NCBI RefSeq assembly: GCF_041053105.1
Contig: NZ_CP163444.1
Span: forward strand, 5,580,001-5,644,000
Length of the DNA stretch: 64,000 nucleotides
From: Streptomyces sp. R44
GTDB taxonomy: Bacteria > Actinomycetota > Actinomycetes > Streptomycetales > Streptomycetaceae
Reading direction: 5' to 3'
Positions 56,337 through 63,999 of this stretch are shown piece after piece; within the stretch, counting starts at the first letter, position 1, and each line of letters begins with the position of its first letter. The position numbers were made by a program, and so were the translations under genes. The notes below the pieces were generated by a model, which made no database searches, had not been told where the DNA came from, and was given only the letters and a program-made list of their open reading frames with translations.

Positions 56337-57755
56337 ATGAGCGAGACCCCGGACAACGCCGTCCACGCCGTACGCACGTACATCGAGCAGCACCGCGACG
56401 CCTTCCTCGGCGACCTCGCGGACTGGCTGCGCATCCCCTCCGTGTCGGCCCAGCCGGACCGGGCCGGGGACGTACGGCGCAGCGCCGAGTGGCTCGCCGC
56501 CAAGCTGACGGAGACCGGCTTCACCACGGTCGAGGTGTGGGAGACGGACGGTGCTCCCGCCGTCTTCGCCGAGTGGCCCTCCGGGGACCCGGACGCCCCG
56601 ACCGTCCTCGTCTACGGCCACCACGACGTACAGCCCGCGGCCCGTGAGGACGGCTGGCACACGGACCCGTTCGAGCCGACGGTCGTCGACGGCCGGATGT
56701 ACGCGCGCGGGGCGGCCGACGACAAGGGGCAGGTGTTCTTCCACACCCTCGGCGTCCGCGCGCACCTGGCCGCCACCGGTCGTACCGCGCCCGCCGTCAA
56801 CCTCAAGCTGATCGTCGAGGGCGAGGAGGAGTCCGGCTCCCCGCACTTCCGCGCGCTGGTCGAGGCGCACGGGGACCGGCTCGCCGCCGACGCCGTGATC
56901 GTCTCCGACACCGGCATGTGGTCCGAGACGACCCCGACCGTCTGCACCGGCATGCGCGGGGTCGCGGACTGCGAGATCGAGCTGTACGGCCCCGACCAGG
57001 ACATCCACTCGGGCTCCTTCGGCGGCGCCGTGCCGAACCCGGCGACCGTCGCGGGCCGGATCGTCGCCGCCCTGCACGACGAGCACGAGCACGTGGCGAT
57101 CCCCGGGTTCTACGACGGGGTGACGGAACTCACGGACGCCGAGCGGGCCCTCGTCGCCGAGCTGCCCTTCGACGAGGAGGCCTGGCTGCGGACGGCCAAG
57201 TCGCACGGCACCCTCGGCGAGGCCGGCTTCTCGACCCTGGAGCGGGTGTGGGCCCGGCCCACCGCCGAGGTCAACGGCATCGGCGGCGGCTACCAGGGCC
57301 CCGGCGGCAAGACGATCGTCCCCGCCTCCGCCCAGCTGAAGCTGTCGTTCCGTCTGGTCGCGGGCCAGGACCCGGCCAAGATCGAGCTCGCGGTACGGGA
57401 CTGGCTGGCCGGGCTCGTCCCCGCCGGCGTCCGGTACGAGATCGTCTTCGGCGCCCCGACCCGCCCCTGCCTCACCCCGCTCGACCACCCCGCCCTCAAG
57501 GCGGTGGCCGGTGCCATGAGCAGGGCCTTCGACGGCGCCAAGGTCCGCTACACCCGCGAGGGCGGCTCGGGACCGGCCGCCGACCTCCAGGACGTCCTGG
57601 GCGCGCCCGTCCTGTTCCTCGGCATCTCCGTCCCGTCCGACGGCTGGCACGCCCCCAACGAGAAGATCGAGCTCGATCTCCTCATGAAGGGCGTCGAGAC
57701 GACCGCGCACCTGTGGAGCGACCTGCCCACCGCGCTCCACCACGCCGCGCGCTGA
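56337..57755 (+). CDS. M20-family metallopeptidase/dipeptidase
   Basis: A 472-residue cytoplasmic di-zinc peptidase. Metal-binding and catalytic segments: YGHHDVQP, RGAADDKGQ, VEGEEESGS, VSDTGMW, and the final His in DGWHAPNEKI. The dimerisation/lid domain sits between (about 195-350), with IHSGSFGG. Substrates are probably dipeptides or related amides. TAGGCT at 56324-56329 lies 7 nt before the ATG, so the transcript is probably leaderless, although GGAG is also near. It is 10 nt after adnB. Confidence 0.92.
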   Translation: MSETPDNAVHAVRTYIEQHRDAFLGDLADWLRIPSVSAQPDRAGDVRRSAEWLAAKLTETGFTTVEVWETDGAPAVFAEWPSGDPDAPTVLVYGHHDVQPAAREDGWHTDPFEPTVVDGRMYARGAADDKGQVFFHTLGVRAHLAATGRTAPAVNLKLIVEGEEESGSPHFRALVEAHGDRLAADAVIVSDTGMWSETTPTVCTGMRGVADCEIELYGPDQDIHSGSFGGAVPNPATVAGRIVAALHDEHEHVAIPGFYDGVTELTDAERALVAELPFDEEAWLRTAKSHGTLGEAGFSTLERVWARPTAEVNGIGGGYQGPGGKTIVPASAQLKLSFRLVAGQDPAKIELAVRDWLAGLVPAGVRYEIVFGAPTRPCLTPLDHPALKAVAGAMSRAFDGAKVRYTREGGSGPAADLQDVLGAPVLFLGISVPSDGWHAPNEKIELDLLMKGVETTAHLWSDLPTALHHAAR

Positions 57756-57790
57756 ACCCACACACCGATCCGGGGGAGTTGGAAGCACCT

Positions 57791-58759
57791 GTGAGCACCC
57801 TGAAGAACGCGTCGAGCAGCCCGAGGCACGCGGCGGCGGACCGCCCGATCTCGCTCACCGCCCCGAGCGGCATCGACCGCGCCGCCCACCACCGCCTCGA
57901 CGAGGCGTGGCTGGCGGCGGCCTGGAGCCACCCCACGACCCGGGTCTTCGTGGTCTCCGGGGGCCAGGTGCTGATCGACGACGGCCCCGACGGCACCACC
58001 GAGCTCGTGATGACCCCGGCCTTCGAGGCCCCGGTCACCGAGACCCACCGCTACTTCCTGGGCACGGACGCCGACGGCGTCTCGTACTTCGCGCTCCAGA
58101 AGGACTCCCTGCCCGGCCGCATGGACCAGTCGGCCCGCCCGGCCGGGCTGCGCGAGGCCGGTCTGCTGCTCTCCGACCGCGACGCGGGCCTGATGGTGCA
58201 CGCGGTGGCCCTGGAGAACTGGCAGCGCCTCCACCGCTTCTGCTCGCGCTGCGGCGAGCGGACGGTCGTCGCGGCCGCCGGTCACGTCCGCCGCTGCCAG
58301 GCCTGCGGCGCCGAGCACTACCCCCGTACGGACCCGGCGGTGATCATGCTGGTCACGGACGAGCAGGACCGGGCGCTGCTCGGCCGCCAGGTGCACTGGC
58401 CGGAGGGCCGCTTCTCCACCCTGGCCGGTTTCGTGGAGCCGGGCGAGTCCATCGAGGCGTCGGTGGCCCGTGAGGTCTTCGAGGAGGCCGGGGTGACGGT
58501 CGGCGAGGTCGAGTACATCGCCAGCCAGCCGTGGCCGTTCCCGTCCAGCCTGATGCTGGGCTTCTTCGCCAAGGCGACCTCCTCGGAGATCAACGTGGAC
58601 GGCGAGGAGATCCACGAGGCCCGCTGGTTCTCCCGCGAGGACCTGGCCGCCGCCTTCGAGTCCGGCGAGGTCCTGCCCCCGTACGGCATCTCGATCGCCT
58701 CCCGCCTGATCGAGCGCTGGTACGGCAAGCCCCTCCCCAAGCCGGGCGACGTGATCTGA
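57791..58759 (+). CDS. nudC: NAD(+) diphosphatase/mRNA deNADding Nudix hydrolase
   Basis: A 322-residue NudC. A variable N-terminal domain is followed by a zinc ribbon (CSRCGERT and CQACGAEHYPR), the Nudix box GFVEPGESIEASVAREVFEEAG (its core GESIEA...REVFEEAG is intact) and the NudC-specific SQPWPFPSSLMLGF. The enzyme cleaves NAD(H) and removes NAD caps from RNA 5' ends. GTG at 57791 is preceded by GGAG. It lies 35 nt after the M20 gene and may be co-transcribed. Confidence 0.93.
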   Translation: MSTLKNASSSPRHAAADRPISLTAPSGIDRAAHHRLDEAWLAAAWSHPTTRVFVVSGGQVLIDDGPDGTTELVMTPAFEAPVTETHRYFLGTDADGVSYFALQKDSLPGRMDQSARPAGLREAGLLLSDRDAGLMVHAVALENWQRLHRFCSRCGERTVVAAAGHVRRCQACGAEHYPRTDPAVIMLVTDEQDRALLGRQVHWPEGRFSTLAGFVEPGESIEASVAREVFEEAGVTVGEVEYIASQPWPFPSSLMLGFFAKATSSEINVDGEEIHEARWFSREDLAAAFESGEVLPPYGISIASRLIERWYGKPLPKPGDVI

Positions 58760-58770
58760 GGCACGGAAAA

Positions 58771-58792
58771 CCCCCGGCCGTCGGGCCGGGGG
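58771..58792. terminator. Hairpin after nudC
   Basis: CCCCCGGCC (58771-58779) and GGCCGGGGG (58784-58792) form a 9-bp stem with a GTCG loop. A run AAAA precedes it, so on the minus strand it looks like a classic terminator with TTTT; on the plus strand it has no T-run. Confidence 0.6.
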
Positions 58793-58824
58793 CCGTGTCA
58801 GACCTGCCTGCGACACTGCGCGGC

Positions 58825-59616
58825 ATGTCTCTCGCTGATCTCACCCTCGACCAGTGGCGGTCCTTCGACCTGCCCGCCGCACGCCGCTTCGCCGAGGAGG
58901 CCGCGGGCCGGGTCGGCGGCCGGGTGACCCTCGTCGACACCACCGAGCACCTCGGTGCCCCGCTGCACCGCGTCCGGATCGAGCGCGAGGGGCAGGAGTT
59001 CGCCCTGATACCCGGCGGGCCGGTGACCCTCGGCTTCGACCCGGAGGGCTGGCGGCCGACCCCCTGGCAGACCGCCGACTACGCCGAGAGCCTGGCCCAG
59101 GGCTTCGCCGACGCACCCGACCTGCGGGCCCATCTCGCCCAGGTGCTCAGCCCCCGCCGGAGCGTCGTCCTCGCCACCGTGCTCATGGCCGTGGAGGACG
59201 AGGACCTGACCGAGGAGCCCGCCGACATGCCGGCCGTGCTCGCGGCGCGCGGCCTGCGGATGCCGAGCTCCGACGAATGGGAGCACGCGTGCGGGGCCGG
59301 GGCGGAGACCCTGTTCCGCTGGGGGAACGACTGCCCCCTCGACGGCCTCCCGTACGGGGACGGCCCGGGCCCGCGGAACGAGCCGAACGCCTTCGGCCTG
59401 CGCATCGCCCACGACACCTACCGTTCGGAGCTGACGAGCGACACCACCGCGGTCCACGGCGGGGACGGCGGCGAGTCGGTGTGCGGCGGCTACGGCCACC
59501 TGCTGGCCTGGCTGCCCCTGGCCACCGCCCACCGCAACCCGACCATGGCCGAATTCGTCCACGGCCCGGACGGACTCCACGAGGACTGCTCCACCCGGCC
59601 CGTGCTCCCTCTCTGA
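58825..59616 (+). CDS. SUMF1/FGE-like domain protein, divergent
   Basis: A 263-residue protein. RGLRMPSSDEWEHACGAGAETLFRWGNDCP resembles, in pieces such as LRMPSSDEWEHACG, the core of formylglycine-generating enzyme (SUMF1/EgtB/NirV) folds, with RLPTEAEWE replaced by RMPSSDEWE. The later GGYGHLLAWLPLATAHRNP part is atypical. The catalytic cysteines of true FGE are not evident, so the activity is unknown. ATG at 58825 has no ribosome binding site and may be leaderless. Terminators lie on both sides. Confidence 0.75.
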   Translation: MSLADLTLDQWRSFDLPAARRFAEEAAGRVGGRVTLVDTTEHLGAPLHRVRIEREGQEFALIPGGPVTLGFDPEGWRPTPWQTADYAESLAQGFADAPDLRAHLAQVLSPRRSVVLATVLMAVEDEDLTEEPADMPAVLAARGLRMPSSDEWEHACGAGAETLFRWGNDCPLDGLPYGDGPGPRNEPNAFGLRIAHDTYRSELTSDTTAVHGGDGGESVCGGYGHLLAWLPLATAHRNPTMAEFVHGPDGLHEDCSTRPVLPL

Positions 59617-59642
59617 ACCCACGGCTCCGCTGCCGTCACACG

Positions 59643-59676
59643 GAAAACCCCCGACCGGCACCGGGCCGATCGGGGG
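59643..59676 (-). terminator. Intrinsic terminator of the mycoredoxin gene
   Basis: On the minus strand CCCCCGA and TCGGGGG arms (59670-59676 and 59648-59654) are followed by GTTTTCC. Located 17 nt after the mycoredoxin stop. Confidence 0.65.
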
Positions 59677-59692
59677 TCACGCCGTGCGGACG

Positions 59693-59935
59693 TCAGACGC
59701 CGATCTTCTGCTTGACCTGCGCGAGGCTCGGGTTCGTCAGGGTCGAACCGTCCGGGAAGAGAACGGTCGGAACCGTCTGGTTGCCGCCGTTGGCCTTCTC
59801 GACGAACGCGGCCGAATCAGGGTCCAGCTCGATGTTGACCTCGGTGTACGCGATGCCCTCGCGGTCCATCTGGCTCTTCAGCCGACGGCAGTAGCCGCAC
59901 CACGTGGTGCTGTACATCGTCACAGTGCCCTGCAT
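59693..59935 (-). CDS. mrx1: Mycoredoxin
   Basis: An 80-residue glutaredoxin-fold protein with active site WCGYC near the N-terminus (MYSTTWCGYCRRLK) and TVPTVLFPDGS cis-Pro segment. In actinobacteria such proteins reduce mycothiol mixed disulfides with mycothiol as cofactor. GAGGAG lies 10 nt before ATG at 59935. It is divergent from uvrD2; the 158-nt gap includes two CCTGTGGAT direct repeats at about 60029-60053. Confidence 0.92.
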   Translation of the reverse strand: MQGTVTMYSTTWCGYCRRLKSQMDREGIAYTEVNIELDPDSAAFVEKANGGNQTVPTVLFPDGSTLTNPSLAQVKQKIGV

Positions 59936-60093
59936 GGCCAGGCGCTCCTCTTGTTCGCGGACGGGTGCCAGAGGAAGAACGTACGCCCCGGCCGGGCCAT
60001 TCCCGGAATTCGTATGACCGGCGGCGCGTGCCTGTGGATCCCGCCTGTGGATGAGCCGCCGCACGACCTTTCCCGACCTGGCAGCATGGCGGG

Positions 60094-62274
60094 GTGACAG
60101 CAGCAACGCACTCCACTCTCTTCCCGCAGGTCCCGGAGACGGCCGACGCGGTGCTCGACGGGCTCGACCCCGAGCAGCGCGAGGTCGCCCTTGCCCTGAA
60201 CGGGCCGGTGTGCGTGCTCGCGGGAGCCGGTACGGGCAAGACGCGGGCCATCACCCACCGCATCGCGTACGGGGTGCGCGCGGGCATCCTGCAGCCCGCC
60301 AGTGTGCTGGCCGTCACCTTCACCAACCGGGCCGCCGGAGAGATGCGCGGTCGGCTCCGCCAGCTCGGCGCGGGCGGCGTCCAGGCCCGTACGTTCCACT
60401 CCGCGGCCCTCCGCCAGCTCCAGTTCTTCTGGCCGAAAGCAGTCGGTGGCGAGCTGCCCCGGCTCCTGGAGCGGAAGATCCAGCTGGTCGCCGACGCCGC
60501 CGCCCGCTGCCGGATCCGGCTCGACCGGAACGAGCTCAGGGACGTGACCGGCGAGATCGAGTGGGCCAAGGTCACCCAGACCGTCCCCGCCGACTACCCG
60601 GCCGCCGTCGCCAAGTCCGTCAGGGACGCCCCGCGCGACCCGGCCGAGATCGGCCAGATCTATGCCATGTACGAGCAGCTGAAGCGCGACCGGTCGGTGA
60701 TCGACTTCGAGGACGTGCTGCTGCTCACCGTCGGCATCCTCCAGGACCGGCACGACATCGCCGACCAGATCCGCCGCCAGTACCAGCACTTCGTCGTGGA
60801 CGAGTACCAGGACGTCTCGCCGCTCCAGCAGCGGCTGCTCGACCTGTGGCTCGGCGACCGCGACAACCTCTGCGTGGTCGGCGACGCCAGCCAGACGATC
60901 TACTCCTTCACCGGCGCCACCCCCGACCACCTGCTGAACTTCCGCACCCGGCACCCGGGCGCCACGGTCGTCAAGCTGGTCCGCGACTACCGCTCCACCC
61001 CGCAGGTCGTCCATCTGGCGAACGGGCTGCTCAGCCAGGCCCGCGGCCGGGCCGCCGAGCACCGCCTCGAGCTGATCTCCCAGCGCGACCCGGGCCCCGA
61101 GCCGGTCTACACGGAGTACGCCGACGAGCCCGCGGAGGCCGAGGGCACCGCCCGCCGGATCCGCGACCTCATCGCCGCCGGCGTACCGGCCGGCGAGATC
61201 GCCGTCCTCTACCGGATCAACGCCCAGTCCGAGGTGTACGAGCAGGCCCTCGCCGACGTCGGAGTGCCCTACCAGCTCCGCGGCGCCGAGCGCTTCTTCG
61301 AGCGCCAGGAGGTACGGGAGGCGGGCATCGCCCTGCGCGGCGCCGCCCGCGCCGGGGGCAACGACTCGCTCCTCGACGACGCCGAGGGCCTCCCCGCACA
61401 GGTCAGGGCCGTTCTCTCCACCAAGGGCTGGACCAGCACGCCGCCCGCCGGTTCCGGCGCCGTCCGCGACCGCTGGGAGTCCCTCGCCGCGCTCGTCCGG
61501 CTCGCCGAGGACTTCGCCCGCGCCAAGCCCGGAGCGACCCTCTCCGACCTGGTCGCCGAGCTCGACGAGCGGGCCGCCGCCCAGCACGCCCCGACCGTGC
61601 AGGGCGTCACCCTCGCCTCGCTGCACGCGGCCAAGGGCCTCGAATGGGACGCCGTCTTCCTGGTCGGCCTCACCGAGGGCATGATGCCCATCACGTACGC
61701 CAAGACCGACGAGCAGGTCGAGGAGGAGCGCCGCCTGCTGTACGTGGGCGTCACCCGGGCCCGGGTCCACCTCACGCTCTCCTGGGCGCTCTCCCGCTCC
61801 CCGGGCGGCCGCGCCAACCGGCGCCCCAGCCGCTTCCTCAAGGGGCTGCGGCCCGGCTCCGGCTCCCTCGGGACCCTCGGCTCCGGCGGCGGCGCCGGCT
61901 CCGTCGAGCGGGGGAGCGGCCCCGTCCGGCGCAAGGCGCGCGGCCCCGTTCTGTGCCGGGTCTGTGGTGCCACGCTCACCGAGGCGGGCGCGATGAAGCT
62001 GATGCGCTGCGAGGACTGCCCCTCCGACATGGACGAGGCGCTGTACGAGCGGCTGCGGGACTGGCGATCGGAACAGGCCAGGGAGCTCGGCCAGCCGGCG
62101 TATTGCGTGTTCACCGACAAGACGCTCATGGCGATCGCCGAGCGTGTCCCCGCCACCGACGGAGAGCTCTCCTCGATCGCCGGCGTCGGCGTCCGCAAGC
62201 TCAACCGCTTCGGAGCCGAGGTCCTGGCCATCTGCGCAGGTGAGGACGGTGGGACGGGCGAGGACGAGGTCTGA
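60094..62274 (+). CDS. uvrD2: ATP-dependent DNA helicase UvrD2
   Basis: A 726-residue superfamily 1A helicase. Motifs: AGAGTGKT, FTNRAAGEM, FVVDEYQDVSPLQ, VGDASQTIYSFTGA, SLHAAKGLEWD and LLYVGVTRAR. The C-terminus has the UvrD2-specific tetracysteine module (Cys621, Cys624, Cys639, Cys642 in CRVC and CEDC) and an HRDC domain (LRDWRSEQARELGQPAYCVF, MAIAERVP). It unwinds DNA in repair, and is essential in mycobacteria in its ATPase function. The GTG at 60094 has no clear ribosome site and may be leaderless. Confidence 0.94.
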   Translation: MTAATHSTLFPQVPETADAVLDGLDPEQREVALALNGPVCVLAGAGTGKTRAITHRIAYGVRAGILQPASVLAVTFTNRAAGEMRGRLRQLGAGGVQARTFHSAALRQLQFFWPKAVGGELPRLLERKIQLVADAAARCRIRLDRNELRDVTGEIEWAKVTQTVPADYPAAVAKSVRDAPRDPAEIGQIYAMYEQLKRDRSVIDFEDVLLLTVGILQDRHDIADQIRRQYQHFVVDEYQDVSPLQQRLLDLWLGDRDNLCVVGDASQTIYSFTGATPDHLLNFRTRHPGATVVKLVRDYRSTPQVVHLANGLLSQARGRAAEHRLELISQRDPGPEPVYTEYADEPAEAEGTARRIRDLIAAGVPAGEIAVLYRINAQSEVYEQALADVGVPYQLRGAERFFERQEVREAGIALRGAARAGGNDSLLDDAEGLPAQVRAVLSTKGWTSTPPAGSGAVRDRWESLAALVRLAEDFARAKPGATLSDLVAELDERAAAQHAPTVQGVTLASLHAAKGLEWDAVFLVGLTEGMMPITYAKTDEQVEEERRLLYVGVTRARVHLTLSWALSRSPGGRANRRPSRFLKGLRPGSGSLGTLGSGGGAGSVERGSGPVRRKARGPVLCRVCGATLTEAGAMKLMRCEDCPSDMDEALYERLRDWRSEQARELGQPAYCVFTDKTLMAIAERVPATDGELSSIAGVGVRKLNRFGAEVLAICAGEDGGTGEDEV

Positions 62275-62286
62275 GGAAAACTCGTC

Positions 62287-62327
62287 GGAAAAATAGTTTG
62301 CGCCCGCCCCGTCAAGCCCCATAGGTT
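62287..62327 (+). promoter_or_regulatory. wblC promoter with AT-rich WblC/WhiB7 box
   Basis: GGAAAAATAG (62287-62296) directly abuts TTTGCG/TTGCGC (-35, 62297-62303), and TAGGTT (62322-62327) is the -10, spacer 18. An AT-rich stretch immediately upstream of the -35 is the known recognition feature for WhiB7/WblC with the vegetative sigma factor, its AT-hook touching the minor groove. This indicates autoactivation. The start would be near 62334, giving a leader of about 650 nt. Confidence 0.8.
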
Positions 62328-62445
62328 CTTAACCACGGAAACAGTGCTTCTTCGAAGCCCTGTCTTCGTGCTGTACTTGTCCAAATAAACATGAGGGTCC
62401 GGCTCGCACCCGAGCCCTCCGAGACGCCGAGAGGAGGCGATTCCA

Positions 62446-62811
62446 GTGATCAGCACCACCATTCAGACCCGCACCGCCAGCTCCATCAGCACCGTCAGCA
62501 TCGTCGGCACGGCCAAAATGACCGATCGCTCGGTCGTCTCCGCCTGCTCGCTCGGCCTCTCCGCCTCGGCGCTCATTGGCACCGGTCTGCCCGTCGCCGG
62601 CCTGCCCGTCACCGGTCTTTCCGGTCTCGGTGCGGCCGCCGTGGCTCCGCGCAATGAGCGACCGACCAAGGCACTGGAAGCAGGAGTAGCAGGCAAGGCC
62701 ACGGCCTATGGCTTTGCGGCGACCGGTGCCGGAACCCAGCAGCAGACGACGACGCACCACCACATGATGTGGGCCTTCCGTGGGCTCGAACCCTGGAGTG
62801 ATCCAGTCTGA
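62446..62811 (+). CDS. Upstream ORF in the wblC leader (121 aa)
   Basis: GAGGAGG 8 nt before GTG at 62446 is as good a ribosome site as any in the window. The product is Ser/Thr/Ala/Gly-rich (SSISTVSIVGTAK, TGLPVAGLPVTGLSGLG), without known domain, and ends with QQQTTTHHHMMWAFRGLEPWSDPV. The repeated-codon stretch CAC-CAC-CAC-ATG-ATG-TGG lies 35-50 nt before the stop. I interpret it as the regulatory uORF of wblC: its translation would report ribosome inhibition to the terminator at 62835. The uORF mechanism is established for WhiB7/WblC genes; this sequence as the sensor is inference. Confidence 0.7.
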   Translation: MISTTIQTRTASSISTVSIVGTAKMTDRSVVSACSLGLSASALIGTGLPVAGLPVTGLSGLGAAAVAPRNERPTKALEAGVAGKATAYGFAATGAGTQQQTTTHHHMMWAFRGLEPWSDPV

Positions 62812-62824
62812 TCCATGATCAGAC
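62806..62824 (+). promoter_or_regulatory. Hairpin over the uORF stop codon
   Basis: GTCTGATC-CAT-GATCAGAC, a perfect 8-bp stem with a 3-nt loop, includes the uORF stop TGA (62809-62811). A ribosome terminating here would melt it. It lies between the two halves of a proposed antiterminator. Confidence 0.6.
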
Positions 62825-62834
62825 CGGCGCCTTC

Positions 62835-62876
62835 AGGGCCGCGGAACCCCACCCGGGATCCGCGGCCCTTCTGTTT
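62835..62876 (+). terminator. Attenuator in front of wblC
   Basis: AGGGCCGCGGA (62835-62845) and its perfect complement (62859-62869) form an 11-bp stem with a 13-nt loop, followed by TTCTGTTT. It lies 24 nt after the uORF stop and 108 nt before wblC. TTCCGTGG at 62776-62783, inside the uORF, can pair over 8 bp (one wobble) with CCGCGGAA at 62839-62846 and so break the terminator. Confidence 0.8.
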
Positions 62877-62984
62877 GTCCCCGAACGGGGACGACGGCAC
62901 GAAGGGGCCTCGGGAAAGACACCGCCCGGTACCAGCCGAAACCCCGGCCAACAGGCCGGAACGACCAGACGAGGAAAGACCACC

Positions 62985-63353
62985 GTGCAACTCGAAGCGC
63001 ACGCCCCGTCCGTACCGCATTCCGAATCGATCCCCCAGTCCGGCCTCACGAAGGACCCCGCTTTGACCCCCCTCACCGCGCTCACCGCGCTCGACGACGC
63101 CATCGAGAACCTCGGCGTCCCCGTACCCTGTCGCGCCTACGACCCCGAGGTCTTCTTCGCGGAGTCCCCGGCCGACGTCGAGTACGCGAAGTCCCTCTGC
63201 CAGACCTGCCCGCTCGTCGCGGCCTGCCTGGCCGGCGCCAAGGAGCGCCGCGAGCCCTGGGGCGTCTGGGGCGGCGAGCTCTTCGTCCAGGGCGTGGTCG
63301 TCGCCCGCAAGCGGCCCCGTGGCCGTCCGCGCAAGAACCCGGTCGCGGCATGA
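62985..63353 (+). CDS. wblC: WhiB-family redox regulator WblC/WhiB7
   Basis: A 122-residue Fe-S transcription factor that activates intrinsic antibiotic-resistance genes on ribosome inhibition. The four cluster cysteines are Cys49, Cys72, Cys75 and Cys81 (VPCRAYD, CQTCPLVAAC). GVWGGE is the sigma-factor-contacting turn, and RGRPRKNP near the end is the AT-hook that marks WhiB7/WblC. GAGGAAAG precedes GTG at 62985. Expression is predicted to be controlled by its own AT-rich promoter and by the uORF-attenuator leader. The stop overlaps the next ORF as ATGA. Confidence 0.95.
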   Translation: MQLEAHAPSVPHSESIPQSGLTKDPALTPLTALTALDDAIENLGVPVPCRAYDPEVFFAESPADVEYAKSLCQTCPLVAACLAGAKERREPWGVWGGELFVQGVVVARKRPRGRPRKNPVAA

Positions 63354-63673
63354 GCGCCACCGGAACCATCGACCGCCCCCTCACGCACGATCCCCAGAAG
63401 CAGGCCCCGATGACCTCTTCCACCAGCGAGCCCGCCGGCTCCGCGACCCCAGTCTTCTCCCCCGCCGCCGCGCACACCGCGCGACAGAACAGGACCCGTG
63501 AAATGCAACTCGCCCCAGAAGCCCTGGCCCGTGCTCATATGCACGAGCGACAGCGTGAGGCCGACGCGGAACGCCAGGCCGTGCGCCTGGTCGCCGCCCG
63601 GCGCATGCAGCGCCGTGCCGAGCGCGTCTCGCTGCGCGCCCGCCGCGCGCTCGCCATGGCCGTCATGCACTGA
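63350..63673 (+). CDS. Small basic hypothetical protein coupled to wblC
   Basis: A 107-residue protein. The first half is Ser/Thr/Pro/Ala-rich; the second half is a strongly basic, long helix (ALARAHMHERQREADAERQ, RLVAARRMQRRAERVSLRAR). ATG at 63350 overlaps the wblC stop by 4 nt, which favours coupling; internal starts at 63410 and 63503 (MQLAPEALARAHM) are alternatives that would keep the conserved part. The coupling suggests a role in the same stress response; no domain is recognised. Confidence 0.75.
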   Translation: MSATGTIDRPLTHDPQKQAPMTSSTSEPAGSATPVFSPAAAHTARQNRTREMQLAPEALARAHMHERQREADAERQAVRLVAARRMQRRAERVSLRARRALAMAVMH

Positions 63674-63690
63674 GCATCGCCGTGATGCCT

Positions 63691-63726
63691 CCGCGGGGGC
63701 CGGTCCGAACGGACCGGCCCCCGCGG
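63691..63726. terminator. Very strong hairpin ending the wblC operon
   Basis: CCGCGGGGGCCGGTCCG (63691-63707) and its perfect complement (63710-63726) form a 17-bp stem with an AA loop. No T-run follows, as is common for strong Streptomyces terminators. Confidence 0.85.
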
Positions 63727-63772
63727 TGCGTTGTCCGGTCCGCGGCGTGCCCGCCGGGCTATCGTCACGAGG

Positions 63773-63955
63773 GTGAACGACGCCCGTACCCCCGAGGCAC
63801 CCTTCGTCTGCGCGCGCTGCGGCAAGACCACCGAGACCCTGCCGCTGACCTGGACCTGCTCGGTGGAGAACGGCCGGCGGCAGTACTTCTGCGAGGACTG
63901 CGCCCGCGCCAACATCCGCGCGATCGAAGGCCGCCTGGACTCGTCCTGGTGGTAA
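63773..63955 (+). CDS. Small zinc-ribbon protein
   Basis: A 60-residue protein MNDARTPEAPFVCARCGKT...RLDSSWW. Two CxxC pairs (CARC, CEDC) make a zinc ribbon, and a short helix (ARANIRAIEGRLD) follows. It is probably nucleic-acid- or protein-binding. TATCGT at 63760-63765 lies 7 nt before GTG at 63773, so a leaderless mRNA is likely, although GAGG also precedes the GTG. Confidence 0.8.
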   Translation: MNDARTPEAPFVCARCGKTTETLPLTWTCSVENGRRQYFCEDCARANIRAIEGRLDSSWW

Positions 63956-63978
63956 CGCCGCCCCCCGTTGTGGGCAGG

Positions 63979-63999
63979 CGTTCCGCAAGGGGCGGAACG
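63979..63999. repeat. Hairpin at window end, Streptomyces-type
   Basis: CGTTCCGC (63979-63986) and GCGGAACG (63992-63999), preceded by GTTGTGGGCAGG. A very similar motif with TTGTGGGCA is widespread between Streptomyces genes as I recall. The window ends within it, so its full extent is not visible. Confidence 0.5.

Noticed and set aside
52853..56527. Open frame of more than 1200 codons antisense to adnB
   Set aside because: A by-product of high GC content and third-position bias; the translation is low in hydrophobic cores and full of Gly/Val/Glu/Arg, has no motif, and the plus strand encodes a clear helicase-nuclease.
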